From an uncultured Gammaproteobacteria bacterium (lineage in GTDB: Bacteria > Pseudomonadota > Gammaproteobacteria > Pseudomonadales > Azotimanducaceae), in NCBI GenBank assembly GCA_913043075.1, contig CAJWLI010000020.1, positions 1-12,709 of the forward strand: a stretch of DNA of 12,709 nt, in the 5' to 3' direction. The position numbers and the translations under genes are program-made. Under the pieces are notes generated by a model. It saw only the letters and a program-made list of their open reading frames with translations. It had not been told where the DNA came from and did no database searches. Numbering within the stretch: position 1 is the stretch's first letter; each line of letters opens with the position of its first letter. Positions 1 to 6,429 of this stretch are shown piece by piece.

Positions 1-183
1 AATATGCAAATTGGGTACTTTACGCCGCCGATTGGAATGAATCTTTTCATCGCTAGCTATCGTTTTAAGAAACCTATCAGCGAGATATATCGAGCGACTT
101 TACCTTTTATGGGTGTCTTGCTCATCGTTTTGATCTTAATTACTTACGTACCCGAAATCTCTCTTTTCCTTTTAGAGCGATAA
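1..183 (+). CDS. TRAP transporter large permease (DctM-like), C-terminal fragment
   Basis: The first 60 codons are open from the window edge and end in TAA at 181-183, so this is the 3' end of a gene that starts outside the window. The peptide begins near a TPPIGMNLFIAS motif, which matches the conserved TPP-G-N-F segment close to the C-terminus of DctM-type large permeases of tripartite ATP-independent periplasmic transporters. A basic and polar stretch (RFKKPISEIYR) follows, then one last hydrophobic membrane segment and a short LLER tail. The family imports organic acids and related solutes with an extracytoplasmic binding protein and a small DctQ subunit, which would lie upstream. The substrate cannot be read from this fragment. 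It is convergent with the rhodanese gene, with about 31 nt between the stop codons and no clear terminator. Confidence 0.82.
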   Translation, partial: NMQIGYFTPPIGMNLFIASYRFKKPISEIYRATLPFMGVLLIVLILITYVPEISLFLLER

Positions 184-214
184 CCTTTGTTTTGCTTTAC
201 GCACGCTATTTATT

Positions 215-598
215 TTAAGAGCATTGTTCACCCGAGGTCTCCCATGCATCGAAGCCTCCGATTATATGCGCAACTTTTTCGATTCCCATGTCCTGAGCTG
301 TTTTTGCAGCTAGCACCGAACGCCACCCGATTGCACAATAGAAGATAAATGTTTTTTCCTCAGAAAAAAAAATTCGGTGGTAACGACTTTCGGGATCAAC
401 CAAAAATTCTAACATGCCGCGCGGAGCATGCATCGAGCCAGGGATTTCTCCGTGCTTTTTGATTTCAGTGATATCTCGGACGTCTACAAAGACAACATCT
501 TTATTCTCAATAAGCTTAGAGGCTTCTGAGACCCTTATCCCTCTCACCTCATTTTCGGCGATATCAATCAGTTTTTGATAGCCTACTTTTAACTTCAA
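215..598 (-). CDS. Single-domain rhodanese-like sulfurtransferase
   Basis: A 127-residue protein, the normal size for a single rhodanese domain. The N-terminal half has the VFVDVRD strand-turn (about residues 36-42) and the IPGSMHAPRG motif (52-61). The active-site loop CAIGWRS (88-94) has the expected catalytic cysteine Cys88 and an arginine five residues on. Near the C-terminus IGGFDAW (113-119) is the usual GG-x-x-x-W ending. No signal peptide is seen, so it should be cytoplasmic and move sulfane sulfur through a cysteine persulfide; the acceptor is unknown. The start is TTG, supported by AGGAG nine bases upstream; no ATG at the N-terminus would keep the full domain. It is transcribed divergently from the DUF1538 operon. 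Confidence 0.9.
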   Translation of the reverse strand: MKLKVGYQKLIDIAENEVRGIRVSEASKLIENKDVVFVDVRDITEIKKHGEIPGSMHAPRGMLEFLVDPESRYHRIFFSEEKTFIFYCAIGWRSVLAAKTAQDMGIEKVAHIIGGFDAWETSGEQCS

Positions 599-607
599 TT
601 AGTTATT

Positions 608-612
608 CTCCT
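608..612 (-). promoter_or_regulatory. Ribosome binding site fixing the TTG start of the rhodanese gene
   Basis: On the minus strand this reads AGGAG, nine bases before the TTG at 598-596. It is the only strong Shine-Dalgarno sequence near the 5' end of the domain. Confidence 0.7.
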
Positions 613-686
613 TCGATGCGCCTTTTTTGGACAGCCTAACTATTATTCTTAGTAATATATATGTTTTTTGGTTTTTTAGATGTTTG

Positions 687-715
687 TTTAAATGTCCTCG
701 TAGAAGGAATAGAAT
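687..715 (+). promoter_or_regulatory. Candidate sigma-70 promoter for the DUF1538-PII operon
   Basis: TTTAAA (687-692, four of six matches to the -35 consensus) is separated by exactly 17 bases from TAGAAT (710-715, five of six matches to the -10). Transcription would begin near 722, giving a leader of about 20 nt that just includes the ribosome binding site. The region is very AT-rich, so a chance match is possible. Confidence 0.4.
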
Positions 716-729
716 AAAAAAAACGCTAT

Positions 730-734
730 AGGAG
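730..734 (+). promoter_or_regulatory. Ribosome binding site fixing the TTG start of the DUF1538 gene
   Basis: AGGAG ends seven bases before TTG at 742-744, which is ideal spacing. This supports the non-ATG start. Confidence 0.7.
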
Positions 735-741
735 ATTAGAT

Positions 742-2505
742 TTGGCTTCTTCCGATAGAATTCCATTTAGCCGTTATGTCCAAGAGAGTAACGTTAATTT
801 AGATCGAATTAGCTTCAATGAATTGTCTGACCAAAACTTGTCAGCCGCTGAAAAACCATCTCGAATCAAATTGAGCTGGCGAGAAGTATACAGGCTTGTC
901 ACGCCTTACATATCGGTTAGGATCCTTGATCAGGCGAAAGCAGTTCTTCCACTTGCCATTTATTTAGGTCTTTTCCAACTTCTGATTCTTAGAGAGACCG
1001 TATCGGATGCACTTATAATATCGGGGGGGCTTGTAGCAGTTATAATTGGCCTTATGATATTTATGGAAGGCCTGAAAGTTGGTCTTATGCCGTTCGGTGA
1101 AGCCCTGGGGACGTCACTGCCGGCAAAAGCTAGCTTGGTTGTAGTGCTGCTGATAGCTTTTCTATTGGGAATCGGGGTTACCTTTGCCGAACCCGCGATT
1201 GGCGCTCTTCAAGAGGCAGGCTCTCTTGTCGATGTTACAAAGGCTCCGTACCTCTATGCTTTGTTAAATGAGTGGTCCCTGACGCTTGTCTTGTCGGTTG
1301 GTGCAGGTGTAGGACTGGCCGCAGCAATTGGAACTGTCCGTTTTATTTACGGATGGAGCCTAAAGCCGCTTATTTATATTACATTGGCGCCAGTTTTGTT
1401 AGTCACAATCTATATGGCGACAGACTCACAACTTTCTACGGTGCTGGGATTAGCCTTCGATTGTGGTGCTGTCACCACTGGACCGGTTACGGTTCCTTTA
1501 GTTTTGGCGCTCGGAATCGGTATCGCGAACGCCGCGGGGAAAGGCGGAGATTCCCTTTCTGGATTTGGTATTGTCACTTTAGCTTCTTTGTTTCCGATTA
1601 TCGCGGTTATGTCGCTAGCCCTTTATGTCTCGTCGCAATTCACTCCGGAACAAATTATCAGTGCCGCAAGTGTGTCAGCAACTTCGATGGGAGATGTTGG
1701 ATGGCATGAGGTAACCCCTGGTCTTGAAGTTGTTGGGGGCGTAAGAGCAATCGTGCCTCTCGTAATTTTTCTTTTAATTGTTATGGTCGTAGTTTTGAGA
1801 GAAAAAGTACCTAGTCCAAACACCATATTTTTCGGCATTTTTCTTTGTGTCTTAGGTATGATCGTTTTTAATCTGGGTCTTTCTTACGGTTTGTCAAAAC
1901 TAGGAGGACAGAGTGGCGGATTGGTTCCTGCCGCTTTTACGCAAATTGATAGCGTCGCTTCTTCGCCACTCTACATGTTTAGCCTTGGATTATTCATCGC
2001 CTTAGCGTTTGCTTGGCTTCTTGGTTTTGGAGCAACATTAGCCGAACCGGCTTTGAACGCTTTGGGTACTACGGTAGAGACTTTAACTAACGGATCTTTT
2101 AAAAAGAGTACGCTTATGTATGCGGTCTCGCTCGGCGTTGCATTTGGGATAAGTACAGGAGTTGCGAAAATAATTTTTCAGATTCCCATCGCTTACCTGC
2201 TGATTCCCGGTTATTTAATTGCGATTGCGCTTACTATTGCTTCTAGTGAAGAGTTTGTGAATATCGCCTGGGATAGTGCTGGCGTTACCACTGGGCCGGT
2301 CACGGTACCGTTGGTCTTGGCCATGGGTCTGGGTTTTGGCAAGGCAATAGGAGCAGTCGAAGGCTTTGGAATCTTATCAATGGCTTCGATTGGTCCCATA
2401 GTCGCTGTTCTTGGAACGGGGATATATGTTCGTTGGAAAGTTAAGAGGCGTCACGCAAATGAGAGTTTTCAACCTAAAGAGCTTGAGGGGAGGGCCCTAA
2501 TATGA
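742..2505 (+). CDS. DUF1538 family polytopic membrane protein (putative transporter), duplicated
   Basis: A 587-residue integral membrane protein with about a dozen hydrophobic segments after a polar N-terminal region of some 50 residues. Two homologous halves are visible. Half one has FAEPAIGAL (148-156), VTTGPVTVPLVLA (244-256) and GFGIVTLASLFPIIAV (274-289). Half two has LAEPALNAL (433-441), VTTGPVTVPLVLA (515-527) and GFGILSMASIGPIVAV (541-556). This two-copy arrangement and these motifs are what I know as DUF1538. The conserved AEPA and TTGPVTVP segments inside the membrane look like a substrate path, but the substrate is unknown. The start is TTG with AGGAG upstream. Its stop overlaps the next ATG (ATGA), so translation is probably coupled to the first PII-like gene. 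Two PII-like partners suggest a metabolite-gated transporter. Confidence 0.85.
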   Translation: MASSDRIPFSRYVQESNVNLDRISFNELSDQNLSAAEKPSRIKLSWREVYRLVTPYISVRILDQAKAVLPLAIYLGLFQLLILRETVSDALIISGGLVAVIIGLMIFMEGLKVGLMPFGEALGTSLPAKASLVVVLLIAFLLGIGVTFAEPAIGALQEAGSLVDVTKAPYLYALLNEWSLTLVLSVGAGVGLAAAIGTVRFIYGWSLKPLIYITLAPVLLVTIYMATDSQLSTVLGLAFDCGAVTTGPVTVPLVLALGIGIANAAGKGGDSLSGFGIVTLASLFPIIAVMSLALYVSSQFTPEQIISAASVSATSMGDVGWHEVTPGLEVVGGVRAIVPLVIFLLIVMVVVLREKVPSPNTIFFGIFLCVLGMIVFNLGLSYGLSKLGGQSGGLVPAAFTQIDSVASSPLYMFSLGLFIALAFAWLLGFGATLAEPALNALGTTVETLTNGSFKKSTLMYAVSLGVAFGISTGVAKIIFQIPIAYLLIPGYLIAIALTIASSEEFVNIAWDSAGVTTGPVTVPLVLAMGLGFGKAIGAVEGFGILSMASIGPIVAVLGTGIYVRWKVKRRHANESFQPKELEGRALI

Positions 2506-2879
2506 GCACCAGAGAATTAACGATATTGACGGATGTTTCAATGATTACTTGTGTCGTGCAAAGGGACAAGGCGGATGAAGTGATTGCCGCTGCCCAGGAA
2601 GTTGGGGCGCAAGGGGCAACAGTTCATTTTGGCAGCGGGAGTGGACCTAGAGAAAGGTTGGGTCTTCTGGGACTAGCTGTTGACGTTGAAAAGGAGGTCA
2701 TTACCATTCTTTGCGGTGACGATCAGTTGGACAGTATTTTCGAGAAAATGTACTTTGCTGGTGAGCTAGATGTGCCCGGAGGTGGGATAATATACGTTAC
2801 TCAATTAGAAAAAGCGGCAACATTTGTGCCCAAAGAGGTGCTAGATCGAGTAAATCAAAGGGGCATCAGCAATGACTGA
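2502..2879 (+). CDS. PII-like signalling protein 1
   Basis: A 125-residue protein with a PII-type layout: a first strand with ITCVV (15-19), a helix, then GATVHFGSGSG (38-48), which corresponds to the G-T-V-x-G-x-G segment before the T-loop. The C-terminal PGGGIIYV (92-99) corresponds to the B-loop GDGKIFV of GlnB. The T-loop is short and has no counterpart of the uridylylated tyrosine. The lysine of GDGKI is replaced by isoleucine, and the later arginines that hold ATP phosphates in GlnB are not evident, so canonical ATP/2-oxoglutarate sensing is unlikely. The ATG overlaps the transporter stop by 4 nt. Such proteins form trimers, and a regulatory contact with the upstream membrane protein is inferred from gene coupling. 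It is not a standard glnB or glnK. Confidence 0.78.
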   Translation: MSTRELTILTDVSMITCVVQRDKADEVIAAAQEVGAQGATVHFGSGSGPRERLGLLGLAVDVEKEVITILCGDDQLDSIFEKMYFAGELDVPGGGIIYVTQLEKAATFVPKEVLDRVNQRGISND

Positions 2880-3225
2880 AATGAGTCTTGAAATAGACAG
2901 CCGTCTGATATCCTGCGTCGTTCCAAAAGGACGGGGAGCCCCGCTTCAGCAAGCACTTGCCGATAACAAAGCCATACACAATGCAACACTCCATCACGGT
3001 CGTGGGGTCGGAAAAAGCTTACATGGTTCTGATAGGAGTTTGGGCGATCAGCAGGAACGGGACATCTTAGAGGTATTAGTCCAGCAAGAAAAATGTGATG
3101 AGATCTTCGAATACATGTTTTTTGAAGCTCAGATTAATGAACCACATGGCGGAATTATATATGTCTCAAAAGTCTCCAAGAATTCTTGCTTTGGGTTGCC
3201 TGACGTCGCATGGGAAAAAGAATAA
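2872..3225 (+). CDS. PII-like signalling protein 2
   Basis: A 117-residue paralogue of the preceding gene, overlapping it by 8 nt. Matching landmarks are LISCVV (12-17), NATLHHGRGVG (37-47) and PHGGIIYV (91-98), at almost the same spacing. Otherwise the two proteins are strongly diverged. The loop after the GRGVG turn holds GKSLHGSDRSLGDQ and differs completely from that of the first protein, suggesting different ligands or a hetero-oligomer. No uridylylation tyrosine or ATP-binding lysine of the GlnB type is seen. The ATG at 2872 is used here; ATG at 2881 is an alternative that would remove three residues. The tandem PII-like pair behind a DUF1538 gene is an arrangement I recall from other proteobacteria. 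Confidence 0.75.
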   Translation: MTEMSLEIDSRLISCVVPKGRGAPLQQALADNKAIHNATLHHGRGVGKSLHGSDRSLGDQQERDILEVLVQQEKCDEIFEYMFFEAQINEPHGGIIYVSKVSKNSCFGLPDVAWEKE

Positions 3226-3240
3226 AATTAGAAGCATAGT

Positions 3241-3267
3241 AGCCGGAAGGCTTTAATTGGTTTTTTT
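3241..3267 (+). terminator. Weak terminator-like hairpin after the PII pair
   Basis: AGCC-GGAA-GGCT (3241-3252) forms a 4-bp stem with a GNRA-type loop, and a run of seven T follows at 3261-3267. The stem is short and the T-run is eight bases away, so termination would be partial at best. The next gene starts only 69 nt after the PII stop, so read-through into the dehydrogenases is possible. Confidence 0.22.
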
Positions 3268-3294
3268 CTATTCCAGCAGTGGAGATTTCTAGAT

Positions 3295-4431
3295 ATGTTT
3301 CAGGGACTTGCTTTTAATCCTTTCACCCTTCCACCAGAGGCGGAAGCCCTCAGATCTGAGGTTAGAAAATTTTTAGCCGAATCTTTAGACCCGGCGTCAC
3401 TTCCCAATTCTGATTTTAACGCGGGCGATTCGTCAGATTTCAGCAAAGCCTTGGGCCAGCGCGGCTGGATCGGGATGACATGGCCAAAGCAATATGGTGG
3501 GCAGGATAAATCTTTTTTAGAGCGATACGTTGTCACGGAAGAGCTATTAGCCGCGGGCGCCCCGGTAGGGTGCCATTGGATTGCGGATCGTCAAACCGGG
3601 CCGCTCCTGCTCAAGTTCGGTAGTGAAGAACAAAGAAAAGAATTTCTGCCAAAAATTGTTAATGGAGATTGTTTTTTTTCCATAGGAATGAGTGAGCCTA
3701 ATACCGGTTCAGATTTGGCCTCGATCAGAAGCACGGCCAAGAAAGTTGAAGGGGGCTGGCTCCTTAATGGCAGCAAAATTTGGACTAGTTATGCCCACAC
3801 TAATCACTACATGGTCGCACTTGTTCGAACGGAACCTGCTTCTGAGAATCGTCACGCCGGGATGAGCCAGGTGATTGTTGATCTCAAAGACAATAACGTC
3901 TCAATTAATGGAATAAAAAACCTCTCCGGGGAAGAGGATTTTAATCAGGTTTTTTTTGATGATGTTTTTATTCCAGACGACAGGGTGGTGGGTGAACCAG
4001 GAAATGGGTGGGCACAAGTTATAAGCGAACTTGGTTACGAAAGAAGCGGGCCTGAAAGATTTTTAAGCGCCTTTCGAGTGCTGGTCGAATATTCGAGAGA
4101 ACTTACATCAGATGCTAGTGACGACCAGTTGTCGGTCCTTGGACGCCTCGTTGCTCATCTTATTACCCTGCGAAGGATGTCTATTTCTGTGGCTGGAATG
4201 CTTGAGAATGGGGAGACCCCAATTACAGAGGCTGCTCTGATCAAAGATGTCGGCAATGCCTATGAAAGATTGGTCCCAGAGGTGGTTAGGTTGTCCCAGA
4301 CTAGAAATCCCAGCGCAAGATTTCTAGAGACCCTCAATCAGTGTGTTCTCCATGCGCCCTCGTTTACCCTGCGTGGTGGGACTCGAGAGATTCTGAAAGG
4401 TGTAATTGCCAGAGGTCTAGGATTGCGATGA
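3295..4431 (+). CDS. Acyl-CoA dehydrogenase family protein, catalytic-type subunit
   Basis: A 378-residue flavoprotein of normal family length. The N-terminal helical domain covers about 1-125, followed by FFSIGMSEPNTGSDLASI (127-144), the middle-domain flavin/substrate loop, and GWLLNGSKIWTS (154-165). The C-terminal helical domain begins after FNQVFFDDVFIPDDRVVG (216-233). LGYERSG (246-252) places Glu249 where isovaleryl-CoA-type enzymes carry the catalytic base. At the other common base position (the Glu of YEGTS in medium-chain enzymes) this protein has RGGT (360-363), so Glu249 is the likely base. It should oxidise an acyl-CoA to the 2,3-enoyl-CoA with FAD and pass electrons to ETF. GGAG lies 10 nt before the ATG. 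The 3' end overlaps the next dehydrogenase gene (ATGA), pointing to a heteromeric enzyme. The substrate is unknown. Confidence 0.9.
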   Translation: MFQGLAFNPFTLPPEAEALRSEVRKFLAESLDPASLPNSDFNAGDSSDFSKALGQRGWIGMTWPKQYGGQDKSFLERYVVTEELLAAGAPVGCHWIADRQTGPLLLKFGSEEQRKEFLPKIVNGDCFFSIGMSEPNTGSDLASIRSTAKKVEGGWLLNGSKIWTSYAHTNHYMVALVRTEPASENRHAGMSQVIVDLKDNNVSINGIKNLSGEEDFNQVFFDDVFIPDDRVVGEPGNGWAQVISELGYERSGPERFLSAFRVLVEYSRELTSDASDDQLSVLGRLVAHLITLRRMSISVAGMLENGETPITEAALIKDVGNAYERLVPEVVRLSQTRNPSARFLETLNQCVLHAPSFTLRGGTREILKGVIARGLGLR

Positions 4432-5471
4432 GCTATTTGAGCGAACATCAACTTTTAATTCAGGATACTCTTAACCGCGTGCTTGGGGATTTGTGCCCCA
4501 AGCAGATTGTAGACTCTGCGGAGCGCGGTGAATTTCCTTCTGCCCTTTGGGGGGCTCTTTCCGAAACAGGTTTAACTTTGACAGGTTTGCCTGAAGAGCA
4601 TGGAGGATCTGGTGGGGATCCGTCCGATGCGATGCTTGTTATGAAAGGAGCTGGAAAATTCTCAGCGCCAATCCCTATTGCGGAGAATTTCTTAGGTCGG
4701 ATGCTATGCAGTGAGTTTGGATTGTCGGCACCAAAAGGAATTACTACCTTTTCCGATGGTTCTTTCTCGATTTCCCCGGATGGAATGCTCTCTGGAAGTT
4801 CCTCAGAAACAGCTTTTGGCAGATGGAGCGACTCTGTTGTACTGATAGCCAGGCACGGTGACGAAAGCTACCTATGCTCATGTCCGTGCGAAGCTTTCGA
4901 GATAAATGAGAAGAATAATATTGCGGGCGAGCCGCGAGATGAAATCTCCATAAAAAAGAAACTGCTTGACGATCAGTTTATATTAGCAGAGGGTGTTTCG
5001 CGAAGAGCCCGTCTTTTAGGAGCGGCCTCGCGAGTGGCTCAAATGTCAGGAGCTCTGGAATCTATCCTAGAGATGTCAGTCTCCTACTCAATTGAGAGAA
5101 CCCAATTTGGGAAACCTATATCAAAGTTTCAGGCTATCCAACAGCAGTTAGCGACTATGGCTGGAGAGGTCGCGGCAAGCATTCGTGCCGCTCAGTCTAT
5201 CCATCTTTCTAGGGAATTGATGATTGAATTGGACGTGGCCATCGCTAAAGCCAGAGTTGGAGAGGCGGTTGGGATATGCACAGACATAGCTCATCAAGTC
5301 CACGGCGCTATGGGATACACCTTGGAGCATAGCTTAAATCATAGAACGAGGCGTCTGTGGGCATGGAGAGATGAGTTCGGCTCTGAGAAAGATTGGCAGA
5401 CCGAGATCGGGAGATTTTTCTCAGGCAACGCGTCTGGAAACCTTTGGGATCAGATCACGCTGCTAGCGTAA
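4428..5471 (+). CDS. Acyl-CoA dehydrogenase family protein, partner subunit
   Basis: A 347-residue protein whose ATG overlaps the previous stop as ATGA; the open frame extends further upstream, but those codons lie inside the first dehydrogenase. ERTQFGKPISKFQAIQQQLA (223-242) is the family's conserved flavin-binding helix region, and QVHGAMGYTLEH (290-301) is the Q-x-H-G-A-x-G-Y-T-x-E motif near the C-terminus. The middle part (about 100-190) is poorly conserved: the E-P-x-x-G-S-D loop of the first subunit is missing, and no glutamate is evident at the helix position of Glu249 (LLGAASR, 197-203). This matches alpha2-beta2 acyl-CoA dehydrogenases, where the two polypeptides share active sites and one lacks catalytic parts. 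Function as a partner of the upstream protein is inferred. The 3' end overlaps the convergent hydrolase gene. Confidence 0.87.
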   Translation: MSYLSEHQLLIQDTLNRVLGDLCPKQIVDSAERGEFPSALWGALSETGLTLTGLPEEHGGSGGDPSDAMLVMKGAGKFSAPIPIAENFLGRMLCSEFGLSAPKGITTFSDGSFSISPDGMLSGSSSETAFGRWSDSVVLIARHGDESYLCSCPCEAFEINEKNNIAGEPRDEISIKKKLLDDQFILAEGVSRRARLLGAASRVAQMSGALESILEMSVSYSIERTQFGKPISKFQAIQQQLATMAGEVAASIRAAQSIHLSRELMIELDVAIAKARVGEAVGICTDIAHQVHGAMGYTLEHSLNHRTRRLWAWRDEFGSEKDWQTEIGRFFSGNASGNLWDQITLLA

Positions 5472-6365
5472 GAAATAACCCGCATCAATTTCAGGCTCTG
5501 ATGCGTCACATGAGACTCGTCCGGTCTCAACAAGCCGAATGATAGCCGCGAAGGCAGATCGAGCTGCTGCGGGGTGAAGTGAGGGGTCAGTCTCGGAATA
5601 CATTATTGGGATCATGTCAGAGATGCTGTTAACCCCCTGTTTCAAACAGCTTAATATCTGTTCCTCTCTCTCCAACCGGTGACTGATGAACGCCTTTACA
5701 AATTCGTGAACATTGTCAATGCTCGAGCCGTGTGTTGGCCAATATGTTGATTCTTTCCTTCTTAAAAGTTTCTCTAAGCTTTTTATATAGTCGGTCATGT
5801 TTCCATCAGGAGGGCCAATCACGCTTGTTGACCACCCCATTACGTGGTCCCCAGTAAACATCGAATTTTCTTCGCGCAACGCAAAGCAAAGATGATTAGA
5901 TGTGTGCCCAGGAGTATGAACGCACTCGATAGTCCAATCATTAGCGCTGATTATCGTTCCATCTTTGCACTCTTTGTCTGGAATAAAGTCTTTGTCCCCG
6001 CCCGCCTCAGTGTTCTGACTGTTTCCGACTCCCCCTCCATGAGGACCGAACCCAAAAGTCTTTACACCCCAGAAATCTTTTAAGGGCGCCGCAGCAGGGG
6101 AGTGATCCATGTGTGTGTGTGTTATGAGGATATGCGTAATATTTTCGCCACTTAAGAGACGTTTAAGAGCTTGAATGTGCTCTTCAAGCAAGGGCCCGGG
6201 ATCAATGACCGCTACGTCTTTCCGGCCTATAATATAGGTACCTGTTCCGTGGAAGGTAAATCCGCTAGGGTTTCTCGCAGTTACGCGTCTAATAAGAGGA
6301 GTAAGTGTCTCTAGCTTCGCGTATTCGAAATTATGTTCCAGCTTGAAAGGTATTTTGATCGCCAC
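5463..6365 (-). CDS. Metallo-beta-lactamase-fold hydrolase, LACTB2-like
   Basis: The protein is 300 residues if it starts at GTG 6365. It has THTHMDHS (82-89; His83, His85, Asp87, His88), HTPGH (150-154), FTGDH (170-174; Asp173) and PTHG (210-213; His212), the full set of ligands for a two-metal site. The region after about 225 resembles the helical C-terminal domain of LACTB2-like members. Family members cleave thioesters, lactones, phosphodiesters or RNA, so the substrate is open; a thioesterase-like role beside acyl-CoA dehydrogenases is only a suggestion. The frame extends to a TTG at 6386 (307 residues), but that start has only an AT-rich run before it, whereas GTG 6365 has GGAGG and GGTGGA upstream. 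It is cytoplasmic with no signal peptide. Confidence 0.88.
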   Translation of the reverse strand: MAIKIPFKLEHNFEYAKLETLTPLIRRVTARNPSGFTFHGTGTYIIGRKDVAVIDPGPLLEEHIQALKRLLSGENITHILITHTHMDHSPAAAPLKDFWGVKTFGFGPHGGGVGNSQNTEAGGDKDFIPDKECKDGTIISANDWTIECVHTPGHTSNHLCFALREENSMFTGDHVMGWSTSVIGPPDGNMTDYIKSLEKLLRRKESTYWPTHGSSIDNVHEFVKAFISHRLEREEQILSCLKQGVNSISDMIPIMYSETDPSLHPAAARSAFAAIIRLVETGRVSCDASEPEIDAGYFLR

Positions 6366-6370
6366 TAATT

Positions 6371-6382
6371 TCCACCGCCTCC
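6371..6382 (-). promoter_or_regulatory. Ribosome binding region supporting the GTG start of the hydrolase
   Basis: On the minus strand this reads GGAGGCGGTGGA. The GGAGG ends 12 nt before GTG 6365 and the GGTGGA ends 5 nt before it. The upstream TTG alternative at 6386 has no such sequence in front. Confidence 0.5.
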
Positions 6383-6406
6383 CCAAAAAAAATTTAAAAA
6401 ACTATG

Positions 6407-6415
6407 TGCTATAAG
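6407..6415 (+). promoter_or_regulatory. Candidate extended -10 promoter for the 5-alpha-reductase homologue
   Basis: TGCTATAAG matches an extended -10 element (TGn followed by five of six TATAAT bases). No good -35 is seen, which extended -10 promoters can tolerate. Transcription would start near 6422, only about 8 nt before ATG 6430 but about 56-59 nt before the ATGs at 6478 and 6481. Confidence 0.38.
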
Positions 6416-6429
6416 TATTCAAGAGCAAC

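Noticed and set aside
1272..1709. A 145-codon plus-strand frame inside the DUF1538 gene
   Set aside because: It is an out-of-frame reading of a clearly conserved membrane protein, with Cys/Trp/Arg-rich composition and no family resemblance.
2502..3225. Annotating the two PII-like genes as glnB/glnK
   Set aside because: The T-loop tyrosine, the GDGKI lysine and the neighbouring amtB or glnA genes are all missing, so the classical nitrogen names would mislead.
4341..4427. An upstream extension of the second acyl-CoA dehydrogenase from an ATG at 4341
   Set aside because: These 29 codons lie within the first dehydrogenase in another frame and give a Cys/Trp-rich peptide unlike the family. The ATGA overlap at 4428 gives the expected N-terminus.
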